Below, in pieces: positions 35,769-46,679 of a DNA stretch of 64,000 bases. Every line of letters starts with the position of its first letter. The stretch's first letter is position 1. The notes under the pieces were generated by a model. The model was given only the letters and a program-made list of their open reading frames with translations, had not been told where the DNA came from and did not search any database. Origin of the DNA: Pseudomonas sp. TMP9 (GTDB lineage: Bacteria > Pseudomonadota > Gammaproteobacteria > Pseudomonadales > Pseudomonadaceae); assembly GCF_037943105.1 (NCBI RefSeq), contig NZ_CP149803.1, positions 1,240,001 to 1,304,000 on the forward strand, in the 5' to 3' direction. A program made the position numbers and the translations under genes.

Positions 35769-38591
35769 ATGGTTCGGGTTCGCAAACTGGTGCTGGCAAT
35801 CGCAGCTGCTTCGTCGCTGTCATCCGGTATGGCGCACGCGCTGGGGTTGGGTGAAGTGACCCTGCAATCAGCGCTCAATCAGCCACTGATCGCTGAGATC
35901 GAGTTGCTGGAGGTGCGCGACCTAGCCTCTGGTGAGGTCTTACCGAGCCTGGCGTCTCCCGAAGCATTTAATAAGGCTGGAGTTGATCGTCAGTTCTTCC
36001 TGACGGACTTGAAATTCACCTCGGTGCTTAAACCCAATGGCAAAAGCGTCATTCGGGTCACCTCGAATAAGCCAATGCGTGAGCCCTACCTTAACTTTTT
36101 GGTAGAAGTGCTTTGGCCTAACGGCCGTTTGCTGCGTGAATACACGCTGCTGCTTGATCCGCCGCTCTACACCCCGCAAAGCGTAATCCCTGCTGCCGCG
36201 CAGTTACCAGTCGCCGCGCCAGCTCCAGCTCCAGCACCTCGCATCCAGCCCCCAGTTGCGCGCCAAGCCATTGCAGCTGTTCAACCGGCAGCTCCTTCGG
36301 CTCCAGCCGCCCCGGCCGCTATGCCGCTGAATGGCAATGAATACAAAACCACCGCCAATGACACGCTTTGGGAAATTGCCCAACGTGCACGCGCGGGCGG
36401 CAGTGTGCATCAAGCCATGCTGGCAATTCAGGACCTCAATCCGGACGCTTTTATCGGCGGTAATATCAACCGCCTTAAAAGTGGTCAAGTGCTGCGTCTA
36501 CCTGATGAGCAGCAGGTCAAGAGCCGCGCCCAAGGCGAAGCCATCGCTCAGGTCGCCGAACAGAATACCGCTTGGCGCGAAGGCCGCAATGTCGCTGCCA
36601 GTGCTCGCCAGCTGGATGCAACCAAACGCACCAGCGCTGCAGCGGCGCCAGCCAAGGTTGACACCGGCGACAGCCTGAAATTAGTCGCAGCTGACAGCGG
36701 CAAAGCGACTGCCGGCAGCGATAAGGGTGCTGCCGACAGCAAGGCATTGACTGACAAGCTGGCCGTGACCCAAGAAAGCTTGGATTCCAGCCGTCGCGAA
36801 AACGACGAGCTTAAAGGCCGCATGACTGACTTGCAGAGCCAGCTGGATAAGTTGCAGCGCCTGATCCAGCTAAAAGACGATCAAATGGCAAAACTGCAGG
36901 CTGACCTTGCCGCTCAAAATCAGCCGCCTGCTGCTGCACCCGTTGCCGCAGAAGCTGCTGTCGTTGCTGAAGCAGCACCTGCCGCAGTTGAGCCGGCCGC
37001 AGAAGCTGTTCCACAAGATCCCGTAGCGGCCCCAGTCGTGCCTGCTACCTCTGCTGAAACAGATTTTAATTACAGCGAAGAGCCTGTCGCACAGCCTGAG
37101 GCTGCTGCTCCACCAGCGGTTCCAGAGCCCGCGCCGGTTGTGGCGCCTGAGCCGGCGCCGGTGGTTGCTGTTGCGCCGGTTGTTGAGGCGCCCGCTGTGG
37201 CTGAGTCGCCAGCTGAAAGTAACCCCTTGGACAGCCTGCTAGCCAACCCGTTGTTGTTGGGCGCTGCCGGTGGCGGTGCACTGCTGCTACTGCTGGTTGC
37301 GTTGATGATGCTGTCACGCCGCAATGCACTGAAAGAAGCGGAATTGCAGGACCGACTGGCGGCTGAGGATGGCTCATCTGAGTTGGGCGAAGGTCTGGAT
37401 CTGGCAGACGACAGTTTTGCCGGCGTGACTGACGACTTTGATTCCCCGCAAAGCGATCTGGCAAAAGAGGAGCGTGTCACCGCGCAAACCGGGGATGCCT
37501 TGGGTGAGGCTGATATATATATAGCTTATGGCCGTTTCCCTCAGGCTGCTGAGCTGCTGCAAAGCGCTGTTAATGACGAGCCGCAACGCAGTGATCTTCG
37601 CCTGAAGTTAATGGAGGTCTATGCAGAAATGGGTGACCGCAACGGTTTTGCCCGTCAGGACAATGAATTACGTGAAATTGGCGGCAGCGCCGCCGAGCTT
37701 GATCAGATTAAAGCGCGTTACCCTGCCATGGCTGTTGCAGCTGGCGTAGGGTTGGCTGCCGCTACTGGCGCTGAACAGGGTCTTGATACGTTTAGTTTGG
37801 ACGACCTGACCTTTGATGAGCCGAGCCCGAAAGCGACCGCTGGCGATCAGGATGATGCCTTTGATCTGAGCTTGGACGACCTTGAGTCCGAGCTGGATCG
37901 TGATCTGCAAGCCTCTGGCAATAATGCTGCGCTAGACGATCTGGACAGCTTGTCGCTCGACAGCGACCTAGATTTTAGTTCGCCGGTTGAGCAAGCCGAC
38001 AGCAAAAACGATGAGCTGGATTTTGACCTGAGCCTGACTGATAGCAACGGCAGCGGTTTGGACTTAAGCGACGACATGGCTGACTTCAGTTTGGATTTGG
38101 ACACCCCTGCAAAATCGGCGACGACTGCCGAGGATGACTTCCTGCTTAGCTTGGATGATGAGCCAACTGCGGCAAAAACTGCTGCCGAGCCCAGCTTTGA
38201 GCTGCCTGCAGAAGAAACTGATGGGGCATTTGATCTGCCTGCTGATTTTGACTTATCGCTGAGCGATGAAGCACCGGCGCAACCTTCGAGCGACAGCTTT
38301 GCCGCTCATCTGGATGAAGTCAGCGCTGAATTGGATTTGCTCTCTGATGATCTCGATCAGCCTGCTGATGCGGTTACGCCAGTAAGTGCAACTGCTACCG
38401 AAATGGACAATGACGATGACTTCGACTTCCTCTCGGGTACCGATGAAACGGCCACTAAGCTAGATCTGGCCCGCGCTTACATCGATATGGGTGATACAGA
38501 AGGTGCTCGCGATATTCTCGACGAAGTCGTCACCGAAGGTAATGAAGGTCAGCAACTGGAAGCCCGTGAGCTGATCGCTAAATTGGTTTGA
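35769..38591 (+). CDS. fimV: FimV peptidoglycan-binding polar hub protein
   Basis: A 940-residue protein with the FimV plan: signal peptide (to about MAHA, residue 25), a conserved N-terminal domain (LGLGEVTLQSALNQPL onward), a LysM domain (about 190-243), a coiled coil (about 325-385), a Pro/Ala/Val/Glu-rich linker, one membrane helix (about 489-514), and an acidic cytoplasmic part rich in Asp, Leu and Ser with a C-terminal TPR-like motif (ETATKLDLARAYIDMGD). FimV organises the pole, type IV pili twitching and cAMP signalling in Pseudomonas. truA starts 3 bp after its stop. Confidence 0.95.
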   Translation: MVRVRKLVLAIAAASSLSSGMAHALGLGEVTLQSALNQPLIAEIELLEVRDLASGEVLPSLASPEAFNKAGVDRQFFLTDLKFTSVLKPNGKSVIRVTSNKPMREPYLNFLVEVLWPNGRLLREYTLLLDPPLYTPQSVIPAAAQLPVAAPAPAPAPRIQPPVARQAIAAVQPAAPSAPAAPAAMPLNGNEYKTTANDTLWEIAQRARAGGSVHQAMLAIQDLNPDAFIGGNINRLKSGQVLRLPDEQQVKSRAQGEAIAQVAEQNTAWREGRNVAASARQLDATKRTSAAAAPAKVDTGDSLKLVAADSGKATAGSDKGAADSKALTDKLAVTQESLDSSRRENDELKGRMTDLQSQLDKLQRLIQLKDDQMAKLQADLAAQNQPPAAAPVAAEAAVVAEAAPAAVEPAAEAVPQDPVAAPVVPATSAETDFNYSEEPVAQPEAAAPPAVPEPAPVVAPEPAPVVAVAPVVEAPAVAESPAESNPLDSLLANPLLLGAAGGGALLLLLVALMMLSRRNALKEAELQDRLAAEDGSSELGEGLDLADDSFAGVTDDFDSPQSDLAKEERVTAQTGDALGEADIYIAYGRFPQAAELLQSAVNDEPQRSDLRLKLMEVYAEMGDRNGFARQDNELREIGGSAAELDQIKARYPAMAVAAGVGLAAATGAEQGLDTFSLDDLTFDEPSPKATAGDQDDAFDLSLDDLESELDRDLQASGNNAALDDLDSLSLDSDLDFSSPVEQADSKNDELDFDLSLTDSNGSGLDLSDDMADFSLDLDTPAKSATTAEDDFLLSLDDEPTAAKTAAEPSFELPAEETDGAFDLPADFDLSLSDEAPAQPSSDSFAAHLDEVSAELDLLSDDLDQPADAVTPVSATATEMDNDDDFDFLSGTDETATKLDLARAYIDMGDTEGARDILDEVVTEGNEGQQLEARELIAKLV

Positions 38592-38594
38592 TAC

Positions 38595-39461
38595 ATGTCT
38601 GATGGTCTTACTACAACGGCAGCCGATTGGGCTGCCGTTGGCGTTTTCAAGATAGCCCTGGGTGTCGAGTACAAAGGTTCGCGCTATCGCGGTTTTCAGC
38701 GCCAGCGCGCCGGTGTGCCTTCCATTCAGGCATCGCTGGAAAAAGCCTTGGCTAAAGTTGCCGGTGGCGTCCCCGTTACCCTGAGTTGCGCAGGGCGAAC
38801 CGATGCACTTGTGCACGCCAGTGCACAGGTGGTGCATTTTAATACGCCGGTTGACCGTTCCATGCATGCCTGGGTCATGGGCGCGAACATGAACTTGCCC
38901 GGTGATATCAGCGTGACGTGGGCAAAGTCCATGCCCGCGCACTTTGATGCGCGTTTCTGCGCTCAGGCGCGGCGCTACCGGTATGTGATTTATAACGATC
39001 CAATCCGCCCCGCACACATGGCTGAAGAAGTGACCTGGAATCACCGGCCGCTGGATATTGAGCGCATGCGTCAGGCTGCTCAGGCATTCCTGGGCACTCA
39101 TGACTTCAGTGCCTTTCGTGCGCGCCAGTGTCAGGCCAAATCACCGATCAAAACCGTGCATCACCTTGAGTTGCTCCAACATGGCCGGTTTATTGTGCTG
39201 GACATCCGCGCCAACGCTTTTTTGCATCATATGGTGCGCAATATCGCTGGAGTGCTGATGACGATCGGTACCGGCGAGCGGCCTGTTGAGTGGGCGCAAG
39301 AAGTGCTGGAAAACCGTGTGCGTCGTACCGGTGGAGTGACTGCGCACCCTTATGGGCTTTATTTGGTGCAAGTCGACTACCCACAAGAGTTCGACCTGCC
39401 CAAGCGTTATCTTGGTCCGCACTTTCTCTCCGGCTTGGCGGATGTTGCGGCTGACGCCTGA
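38595..39461 (+). CDS. truA: tRNA pseudouridine(38-40) synthase
   Basis: A 288-residue TruA. The N-terminal ALGVEYKGSRYRGFQRQ and the catalytic motif CAGRTDALVHASAQV with Asp70 are clear, as is NAFLHHMVRNIAGVL. It isomerises uridines 38-40 in the anticodon arm of tRNAs. The start ATG lies 3 bp after the fimV stop; the first 20 residues are not conserved in the family, so a slightly later start cannot be excluded. Confidence 0.96.
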   Translation: MSDGLTTTAADWAAVGVFKIALGVEYKGSRYRGFQRQRAGVPSIQASLEKALAKVAGGVPVTLSCAGRTDALVHASAQVVHFNTPVDRSMHAWVMGANMNLPGDISVTWAKSMPAHFDARFCAQARRYRYVIYNDPIRPAHMAEEVTWNHRPLDIERMRQAAQAFLGTHDFSAFRARQCQAKSPIKTVHHLELLQHGRFIVLDIRANAFLHHMVRNIAGVLMTIGTGERPVEWAQEVLENRVRRTGGVTAHPYGLYLVQVDYPQEFDLPKRYLGPHFLSGLADVAADA

Positions 39462-39512
39462 AAAGCTATTTGCTAGGATCGGCCATCCACTGAATAAATC
39501 GAGGTCATCGCG

Positions 39513-40133
39513 TTGTCAGTCGTTCGCAGCAAAATTTGCGGCATTACCCGCATAGAAGATGCACTGGCGGCTGTTGAGGCAGGTGTAGACGCAATTGGCC
39601 TGGTTTTTTACGCACCAAGCCCACGCTGCGTCACGCTGCAGCAGGCGCGTTTGATTATCGCGGCCTTGCCGCCCTTTGTGACCACGGTTGGTTTATTTGT
39701 CGATGCCAGTCGCTGCGAGTTGGGTGAGATTCTTGATGCTGTGCCGCTGGATTTGTTGCAGTTTCATGGTGATGAAACTCCGGATGATTGTGATGGCTAC
39801 CATCGGCCTTACATCAAAGCGCTGCGGGTCAGGCCCGACGACGACATCGCCGCGCAGGTTGCCTTGTATAAAAATGCCAGCGGCTTGCTTTTGGATACCT
39901 ATGTGCCAGGGATTCCGGGAGGCACGGGTGAAGCCTTTGACTGGTCGCTGGTGCCTGACAACGTGGACAAGCCGGTTATTCTCGCGGGTGGTTTGACGGC
40001 TGAAAACGTTGCCCAAGCTATCGCCCAAGTGCGTCCTTATGCCGTAGACGTGAGTGGCGGTGTAGAGCTGGCCAAAGGCATTAAGGCTGCCACGAAGATT
40101 CGCGCTTTTATGCAAGCAGTAAGGGCTGCTTGA
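39513..40133 (+). CDS. trpF: Phosphoribosylanthranilate isomerase
   Basis: A 206-residue (beta/alpha)8 enzyme. It starts with KICGIT containing the catalytic-site Cys9, followed by [30 protein letters not shown] and the C-terminal AVDVSGGVE with the catalytic Asp. The start is a TTG with GAGG 8 nt before it; no ATG is available before the conserved N-terminus. It converts phosphoribosylanthranilate in tryptophan synthesis and stands away from other trp genes, as in other pseudomonads. Confidence 0.95.
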   Translation: MSVVRSKICGITRIEDALAAVEAGVDAIGLVFYAPSPRCVTLQQARLIIAALPPFVTTVGLFVDASRCELGEILDAVPLDLLQFHGDETPDDCDGYHRPYIKALRVRPDDDIAAQVALYKNASGLLLDTYVPGIPGGTGEAFDWSLVPDNVDKPVILAGGLTAENVAQAIAQVRPYAVDVSGGVELAKGIKAATKIRAFMQAVRAA

Positions 40134-40358
40134 GCTGTGCTGGCTTGATGTGACGGCATTGCGGGCTTGGCCGTCCATAACCCTGTGTTGCAGGTGATAT
40201 AAACGCTGCAGCGGTTGTTCGAGGGTGGCGGGTGTGCACGTGCTGCTGTAACGGCGATGCACCGGTCCCTGATTAAACTGCACTGATGAATTTTCCCGGA
40301 CAGGCTTGGTCGCATACAGCGCGGTCTGCCCGGTTAACAGCTTTGGAGAGTCAAGAGC

Positions 40359-41243
40359 ATGAGCAACTGGTTGGTAGACAAACTGATCCCATCGATCATG
40401 CGTTCCGAGATCAAGAAGAGTTCGGTGCCTGAAGGCTTGTGGCACAAGTGCCCATCCTGCGACTCAGTGCTGTACAAACCTGAGCTGGAAAAAACCTTGG
40501 ATGTTTGCCCCAAGTGCAATCATCACATGCGTATTGATGCGCGCATGCGCTTGAATATCTTCCTCGATGCTGAAGGGCGCGAGGAGCTGGGCGCTGAGTT
40601 GGAGCCGGTTGACCGGCTAAAATTTCGCGACAGTAAAAAGTACAAAGATCGCCTCGTTGGTGCGCAGAAACAGACGGGTGAAAAAGATGCTTTGGTCGCC
40701 ATTCGCGGCACACTGGAAGGCATGCCGATTGTCACCTGCGCCTTCGAGTTCTCATTTATGGGCGGCTCTATGGGCGCGGTTGTGGGTGAGCGCTTTGTTC
40801 GTGCAGCCAATGCCGCTTTGGAACAACGTTGCCCGTTAGTGTGTTTTTCCGCATCGGGCGGTGCGCGCATGCAAGAAGCGCTGATCTCACTGATGCAGAT
40901 GGCCAAAACCTCTGCCGTGTTAGCGCGGCTGCGCGAAGAGGGCATTCCATTTATTTCGGTGTTAACTGATCCGGTGTACGGCGGCGTATCTGCGAGCCTA
41001 GCCATGCTTGGCGATGTGATCGTGGCTGAGCCCCGTGCGCTGATCGGTTTTGCTGGGCCACGCGTGATTGAGCAGACCGTGCGCGAGAAACTGCCGGAAG
41101 GCTTTCAGCGCAGTGAGTTCTTGCTGGAGCACGGTGCTATCGACATGATCATTCACCGTGCTGAACTGCGTCCGCGCTTGGCCCGTTTGTTGGCGCAATT
41201 TATGGGGCTACCTTCTCCTGTCTCGTTGCCGGCGACGGCATGA
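40359..41243 (+). CDS. accD: Acetyl-CoA carboxylase carboxyltransferase beta subunit
   Basis: A 294-residue protein. The N-terminal zinc ribbon has Cys31, Cys34, Cys50 and Cys53 (CPSC and CPKC). The crotonase-like carboxyltransferase domain follows, with [34 protein letters not shown] and [18 protein letters not shown]. With AccA it transfers carboxyl from biotin to acetyl-CoA to form malonyl-CoA. A GGAGAG site precedes the ATG. The end overlaps the folC start by 4 nt. The 225 bp before it hold no clear gene. Confidence 0.97.
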   Translation: MSNWLVDKLIPSIMRSEIKKSSVPEGLWHKCPSCDSVLYKPELEKTLDVCPKCNHHMRIDARMRLNIFLDAEGREELGAELEPVDRLKFRDSKKYKDRLVGAQKQTGEKDALVAIRGTLEGMPIVTCAFEFSFMGGSMGAVVGERFVRAANAALEQRCPLVCFSASGGARMQEALISLMQMAKTSAVLARLREEGIPFISVLTDPVYGGVSASLAMLGDVIVAEPRALIGFAGPRVIEQTVREKLPEGFQRSEFLLEHGAIDMIIHRAELRPRLARLLAQFMGLPSPVSLPATA

Positions 41244-42547
41244 CCGAGCGTTCTCTTGCCGACTGGCTGAGTTATTTGGAGCAACTGCATCCCATCGCCA
41301 TTGATATGGGCTTGGAGCGTTCTCGCCTAGTGCTCCAGCGTCTTGGCTTAGCTAAGTTGGCCCCACGAGTGATTACCGTCACTGGGACCAATGGCAAGGG
41401 TTCAACCTGTGCATTTATTGCCGCGCTGCTGCAAGGGCAGGGGCTCAAGGTCGGTGTTTACAGCTCACCCCACCTGCTGCGTTACAACGAGCGGGTGCGC
41501 ATTGGCGGAATCGAAGCCAGTGATGCCATGCTCTGTGAAGCCTTCGCTGCTGTTGAGGCGGCGCGTGGCGAGGTTTCACTGACCTATTTCGAGATGGGCA
41601 CGCTGGCAGCATTTTGGCTGTTTCAGCAGGCCAGCCTGGATGCGCTGGTGCTGGAAGTCGGCCTCGGTGGTCGATTGGACACGGTCAATCTACTGGATGC
41701 TGATATCGCCGTGGTTACCAGCATCGGTATCGATCATATCGAGTGGTTGGGTAATAGCCGCGAGTCAGTGGCGTTTGAGAAAGCTGGAATCTTCCGTGCG
41801 GGTAAGCCTGCCATTTGTGGCGATCTTGAGCCGCCGCAACCTTTACTTGAGCGTGTGGCCATGCTCGATGCGCCGTTCTTCCTGCGTGGTCGCGACTACG
41901 ACCTCGCGGTTAATGCGCAAGACTGGTCGTGGTACGGGCTCAATGCTCAAGGGGAAGTGCTGAGTCTGGCGCATTTACCGCTGCTTGATTTGCCCATGGA
42001 AAATGCAGCGTTGGCGCTACAAGCATACGCGGCGCTGGGGTTGCCCTGGCAGCCTGAGGTGATTAGCCTGGCCTTACAGCAAACGCGGATGATTGGCCGG
42101 CTTGATCATCGCAAACTTAATTGGCAGGGCAAGTCAGTCACGCTGCTGCTCGATGTTGGGCATAATCCGCATGCCGCCGAATACCTCGCGCAGCGACTGG
42201 CCAATCGAGTGATCCCAGGTAAGCGCTTGGCTGTGTTCGGTTTACTGGCTGACAAAGATTTACCGGGTGTAGTGGCGCCATTGTTAAGTGAGGTGGACAG
42301 TTGGGCGGTAACGGCTTTGCCGAATAGCCGCACGCGGACTGCCGCTGAACTCAACGCGCATTTACATCACAATGGGGCGCGTGTGAGCGCTTATTCAAGC
42401 GTGCAGGCTGCGCTCGAAGCTCAGTTTGAGCAGGCTTCGGAGGATGATGAAGTGCTGCTTTTTGGATCTTTCTACTGCGTGGCCGAGGCCCTAGATTGGC
42501 TGGCCCAACAAGCCAATGGGGGCGTGCAGGATGGCTTTGCTGGATAA
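41240..42547 (+). CDS. folC: Bifunctional folylpolyglutamate / dihydrofolate synthase
   Basis: A 435-residue Mur-ligase-family protein. The P-loop TGTNGKGST is at about residues 48-56; [15 protein letters not shown] and [17 protein letters not shown] are characteristic FolC motifs, and [15 protein letters not shown] and RTAAEL mark the C-terminal domain. It adds glutamate to dihydropteroate and folates. Start overlaps accD (ATGA), end overlaps the SPOR-protein gene by 17 nt. Confidence 0.96.
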   Translation: MTERSLADWLSYLEQLHPIAIDMGLERSRLVLQRLGLAKLAPRVITVTGTNGKGSTCAFIAALLQGQGLKVGVYSSPHLLRYNERVRIGGIEASDAMLCEAFAAVEAARGEVSLTYFEMGTLAAFWLFQQASLDALVLEVGLGGRLDTVNLLDADIAVVTSIGIDHIEWLGNSRESVAFEKAGIFRAGKPAICGDLEPPQPLLERVAMLDAPFFLRGRDYDLAVNAQDWSWYGLNAQGEVLSLAHLPLLDLPMENAALALQAYAALGLPWQPEVISLALQQTRMIGRLDHRKLNWQGKSVTLLLDVGHNPHAAEYLAQRLANRVIPGKRLAVFGLLADKDLPGVVAPLLSEVDSWAVTALPNSRTRTAAELNAHLHHNGARVSAYSSVQAALEAQFEQASEDDEVLLFGSFYCVAEALDWLAQQANGGVQDGFAG

Positions 42548-43124
42548 AGGTTTGAAGCAGCGCATGGTCGGAGCGCTGGTATTGCTGGCGTTGGCGGTGA
42601 TTTTCCTGCCAATGTTGCTATCGCGTGAAGATGAGTCGCAGCAGGTTCAGGTTGATGCGCCGCCCATGCCAACGACGCCCGACGTGGCGGATGTCGAGTT
42701 GCAGGAGGTGGTCGTTCCTGAGCCGCAGCTACTGCCCGACGAGCCTATCGGCGCTGAAGCGGCGCAGAGCTTGGAATCTGCTGAGCCGCCGGCCATCGCA
42801 GCGGCTGGTTCCACGCCACCCGTAAAAGTTGAACCTGTAGCAACGCCGCCGCAGGCTACGCCAAGTAAATTGGATGCCAATAGCCTGCCGATCAGTTGGT
42901 CGGTGCAGCTGGCAAGCCTGTCCAGTGGTGAGGGTGCGCAAAAGCTGCAGAAAACCTTACGCAGCCAAGGTTATAACGCCTATATCCGCACCTTTGATGG
43001 CATGAATCGGGTGTTTGTTGGGCCGTTGATCGAGCGCGCCGAGGCGGACCGCCTGCGTGATCAGCTCAATCGTCAGCACAAGCTCAATGGTTTTGTCGTG
43101 CGCTTTCAGCCCGAAGCCGGCTGA
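42531..43124 (+). CDS. dedD: SPOR-domain cell division protein DedD
   Basis: A 197-residue protein from the ATG at 42531. It has one N-terminal membrane helix (about residues 13-30), a Pro/Glu/Val-rich linker (about 35-115) and a C-terminal SPOR domain (about 120-195; SWSVQLASLSSGEGAQKLQ, VFVGPLIERAEADRL). SPOR domains bind denuded glycan at the septum, so it likely acts in cell constriction. Genes of this type lie between folC and cvpA in many gammaproteobacteria. Confidence 0.9.
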   Translation: MALLDKGLKQRMVGALVLLALAVIFLPMLLSREDESQQVQVDAPPMPTTPDVADVELQEVVVPEPQLLPDEPIGAEAAQSLESAEPPAIAAAGSTPPVKVEPVATPPQATPSKLDANSLPISWSVQLASLSSGEGAQKLQKTLRSQGYNAYIRTFDGMNRVFVGPLIERAEADRLRDQLNRQHKLNGFVVRFQPEAG

Positions 43125-43263
43125 TTCAGCGGCCTAGGCTCTTCGCTTAGCCGATTGGGTGCGCCCCGGCGCGCTGGTTTTCAGTGCGTAGCCAATCCTT
43201 TGTTTACTCCCCGCACAGGTGCTCTGCTAAAATACAGCGCCTTTATTGTCGGTAACCTGCATC

Positions 43264-43818
43264 GTGGCATTCACCTGGGTCGATTGGGCCATTATCGCCA
43301 TTGTCGCCATCTCAAGTCTGATCAGCCTGAGCCGCGGCTTCGTCAAAGAAGCCCTGTCATTGCTGAGCTGGATAATTGCTGGCGTCGTCGCTTGGATGTT
43401 TGGTGGCGCGTTGTCGCAGCACTTGGTCGGTTATATCGACACGCCTTCAGCGCGGGTAATAGCGGGGTGCGCACTCCTATTTGTAGTCACCTTGTTAGTC
43501 GGTGCATTAGTCAATTACCTGATTGGTGAGTTGATCCGGGTCACTGGGTTGTCCGGTACTGACCGTTTCCTCGGCATGGTCTTTGGCGCGGCGCGCGGTG
43601 GCTTATTGGTGGTGGTGCTGGTGGGTTTGATCAGTTTGGCTCCGGTTCAGCAAGACCTGTGGTGGCAGCAATCGACACTTGTGCCGCATTTTCTGATGGT
43701 GGCTGACTGGTCGAAGAATCTAATTCTTGGTCTCTCCAGTCAGTGGCTCGCCAGCGGTATTAGCGCGCCGGTGGAATTCCCTTTCAAAGAAGCCTTGCTG
43801 CAGCCCAAACTGCCGTAA
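43264..43818 (+). CDS. cvpA: CvpA family inner-membrane protein
   Basis: A 184-residue protein with four hydrophobic segments. The family signature WVDWAIIAIVAISSLISLSRGFVKEALSLLSW (in part) begins at residue 5 from the GTG at 43264, chosen to match the usual short N-terminus; an in-frame TTG at 43246 adds six residues. RFLGMVFGAARGG is also typical. CvpA is needed for colicin V production and has envelope roles that are not well defined. It lies 45 bp before purF, as usual. Confidence 0.92.
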   Translation: MAFTWVDWAIIAIVAISSLISLSRGFVKEALSLLSWIIAGVVAWMFGGALSQHLVGYIDTPSARVIAGCALLFVVTLLVGALVNYLIGELIRVTGLSGTDRFLGMVFGAARGGLLVVVLVGLISLAPVQQDLWWQQSTLVPHFLMVADWSKNLILGLSSQWLASGISAPVEFPFKEALLQPKLP

Positions 43819-43863
43819 GTGCATCCAGACTTATCGTGTTTTATTGAGTAGAGGTTGCATCGC

Positions 43864-45369
<1,506 letters not shown>

Positions 45370-45397
45370 GTGTGTAGCCCGGCTCTGAGGTAGCAAC

Positions 45398-46609
45398 ATG
45401 AAGCAAGAATGGCAAGCCGGGCGGTTGGACAGCGACCTCGAAGGCGTCGGCTTTGACACCTTAGCCGTGCGGGCTGGGCAACATCGCTCGCCAGAAGGCG
45501 AGCACAGTGAGGCGATTTACCCCACGTCCAGCTACGTGTTTCGCAGCGCCGCCGATGCCGCTGCGCGCTTTGCCGGTGAAGTACCCGGTAACGTCTACTC
45601 GCGCTATACCAACCCGACGGTGCGCGCTTTTGAGGAGCGCATCGCCGCGTTGGAAGGCGCCGAGCAAGCGGTTGCGACTTCATCGGGCATGTCGGCCATT
45701 CTCGCGATGGTCATGAGTATGTGCAGCGCAGGTGACCATGTGTTGGTCTCTCGCAGCGTATTTGGTTCGACCATCAGCCTGTTCGAAAAATACCTTAAAC
45801 GCTTCGGTGTGCAGGTCGATTATGTGCCGCTGGCCAACCTCGACGGCTGGGCGGCTGCCTGCAAAGCTAACACCAAGCTGTTGTTTGTTGAGTCGCCTTC
45901 CAACCCGTTGGCTGAGTTGGTGGACATCGCCGCTTTGGCCGACATCGCTCACAGCAAAGGCGCATTGCTGGCGGTAGACAATTGCTTCTGTACCCCGGCC
46001 TTGCAGCAGCCACTGAAGCTGGGCGCCGACATCATCATGCACTCGGCGACCAAGTACATTGACGGGCAGGGCCGCAGCATGGGCGGCGTGTTGGCCGGCA
46101 GTGCCAAACTGATGGCCGATGTGGTGGGCTTTTTACGCACCGCCGGGCCGACACTTAGCCCGTTTAATGCCTGGATTTTCCTCAAGGGCTTGGAAACGCT
46201 GCGTATCCGCATGCAGGCGCATTGCGCCAGCGCCCTGCATCTGGCGCAGTGGTTGCAACAGCAGCCGGGCATCGAGCAGGTGTATTACGCCGGTTTGCCC
46301 AGTCACCCCCAGCATGAGTTAGCCAAACGCCAGCAGAGTGCTTTTGGTGCGGTGGTCAGCTTTGAGGTGAAGGGCGGTAAAGAGGCGGCGTGGCGGTTTA
46401 TTGATGCCACACGGGTGATTTCCATTACCACCAACTTAGGCGATACCAAGACCACCATCGCCCACCCGGCGACCACGTCCCATGGTCGCCTGACACCTAC
46501 TGAACGCGCCAATGCCGGTATTCGTGACAACCTGATTCGCGTTGCCGTTGGCCTCGAAGACGTGGTCGATTTGCAGGCTGATCTGGCCCGAGGGCTGGCG
46601 GCGCTCTGA
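45398..46609 (+). CDS. metZ: O-succinylhomoserine sulfhydrylase
   Basis: A 403-residue Cys/Met-metabolism PLP enzyme. The N-terminus reads GVGFDTLAVRAGQHRSPEGEHSEAI; YSRYTNPTV and ATSSGMSAI bind PLP phosphate, and Lys219 in HSATKYIDGQGR is the Schiff-base lysine. It makes homocysteine directly from O-succinylhomoserine and sulfide, the Pseudomonas route to methionine. It is 28 bp after purF and ends at a bidirectional terminator. Confidence 0.95.
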   Translation: MKQEWQAGRLDSDLEGVGFDTLAVRAGQHRSPEGEHSEAIYPTSSYVFRSAADAAARFAGEVPGNVYSRYTNPTVRAFEERIAALEGAEQAVATSSGMSAILAMVMSMCSAGDHVLVSRSVFGSTISLFEKYLKRFGVQVDYVPLANLDGWAAACKANTKLLFVESPSNPLAELVDIAALADIAHSKGALLAVDNCFCTPALQQPLKLGADIIMHSATKYIDGQGRSMGGVLAGSAKLMADVVGFLRTAGPTLSPFNAWIFLKGLETLRIRMQAHCASALHLAQWLQQQPGIEQVYYAGLPSHPQHELAKRQQSAFGAVVSFEVKGGKEAAWRFIDATRVISITTNLGDTKTTIAHPATTSHGRLTPTERANAGIRDNLIRVAVGLEDVVDLQADLARGLAAL

Positions 46610-46636
46610 CGCGTTAACGCGGTGGTTAAGGTAGAT

Positions 46637-46673
46637 AAAAATGCCCTGCTTTTAATTGAGCAGGGCATTTTTT
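46637..46673. terminator. Bidirectional intrinsic terminator, metZ / gspD
   Basis: AAAAATGCCCTGCT / AGCAGGGCATTTTT with an 8-nt loop and A/T runs on both sides, lying between the convergent metZ and gspD stops. Confidence 0.95.
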
Positions 46674-46679
46674 GCTGTT

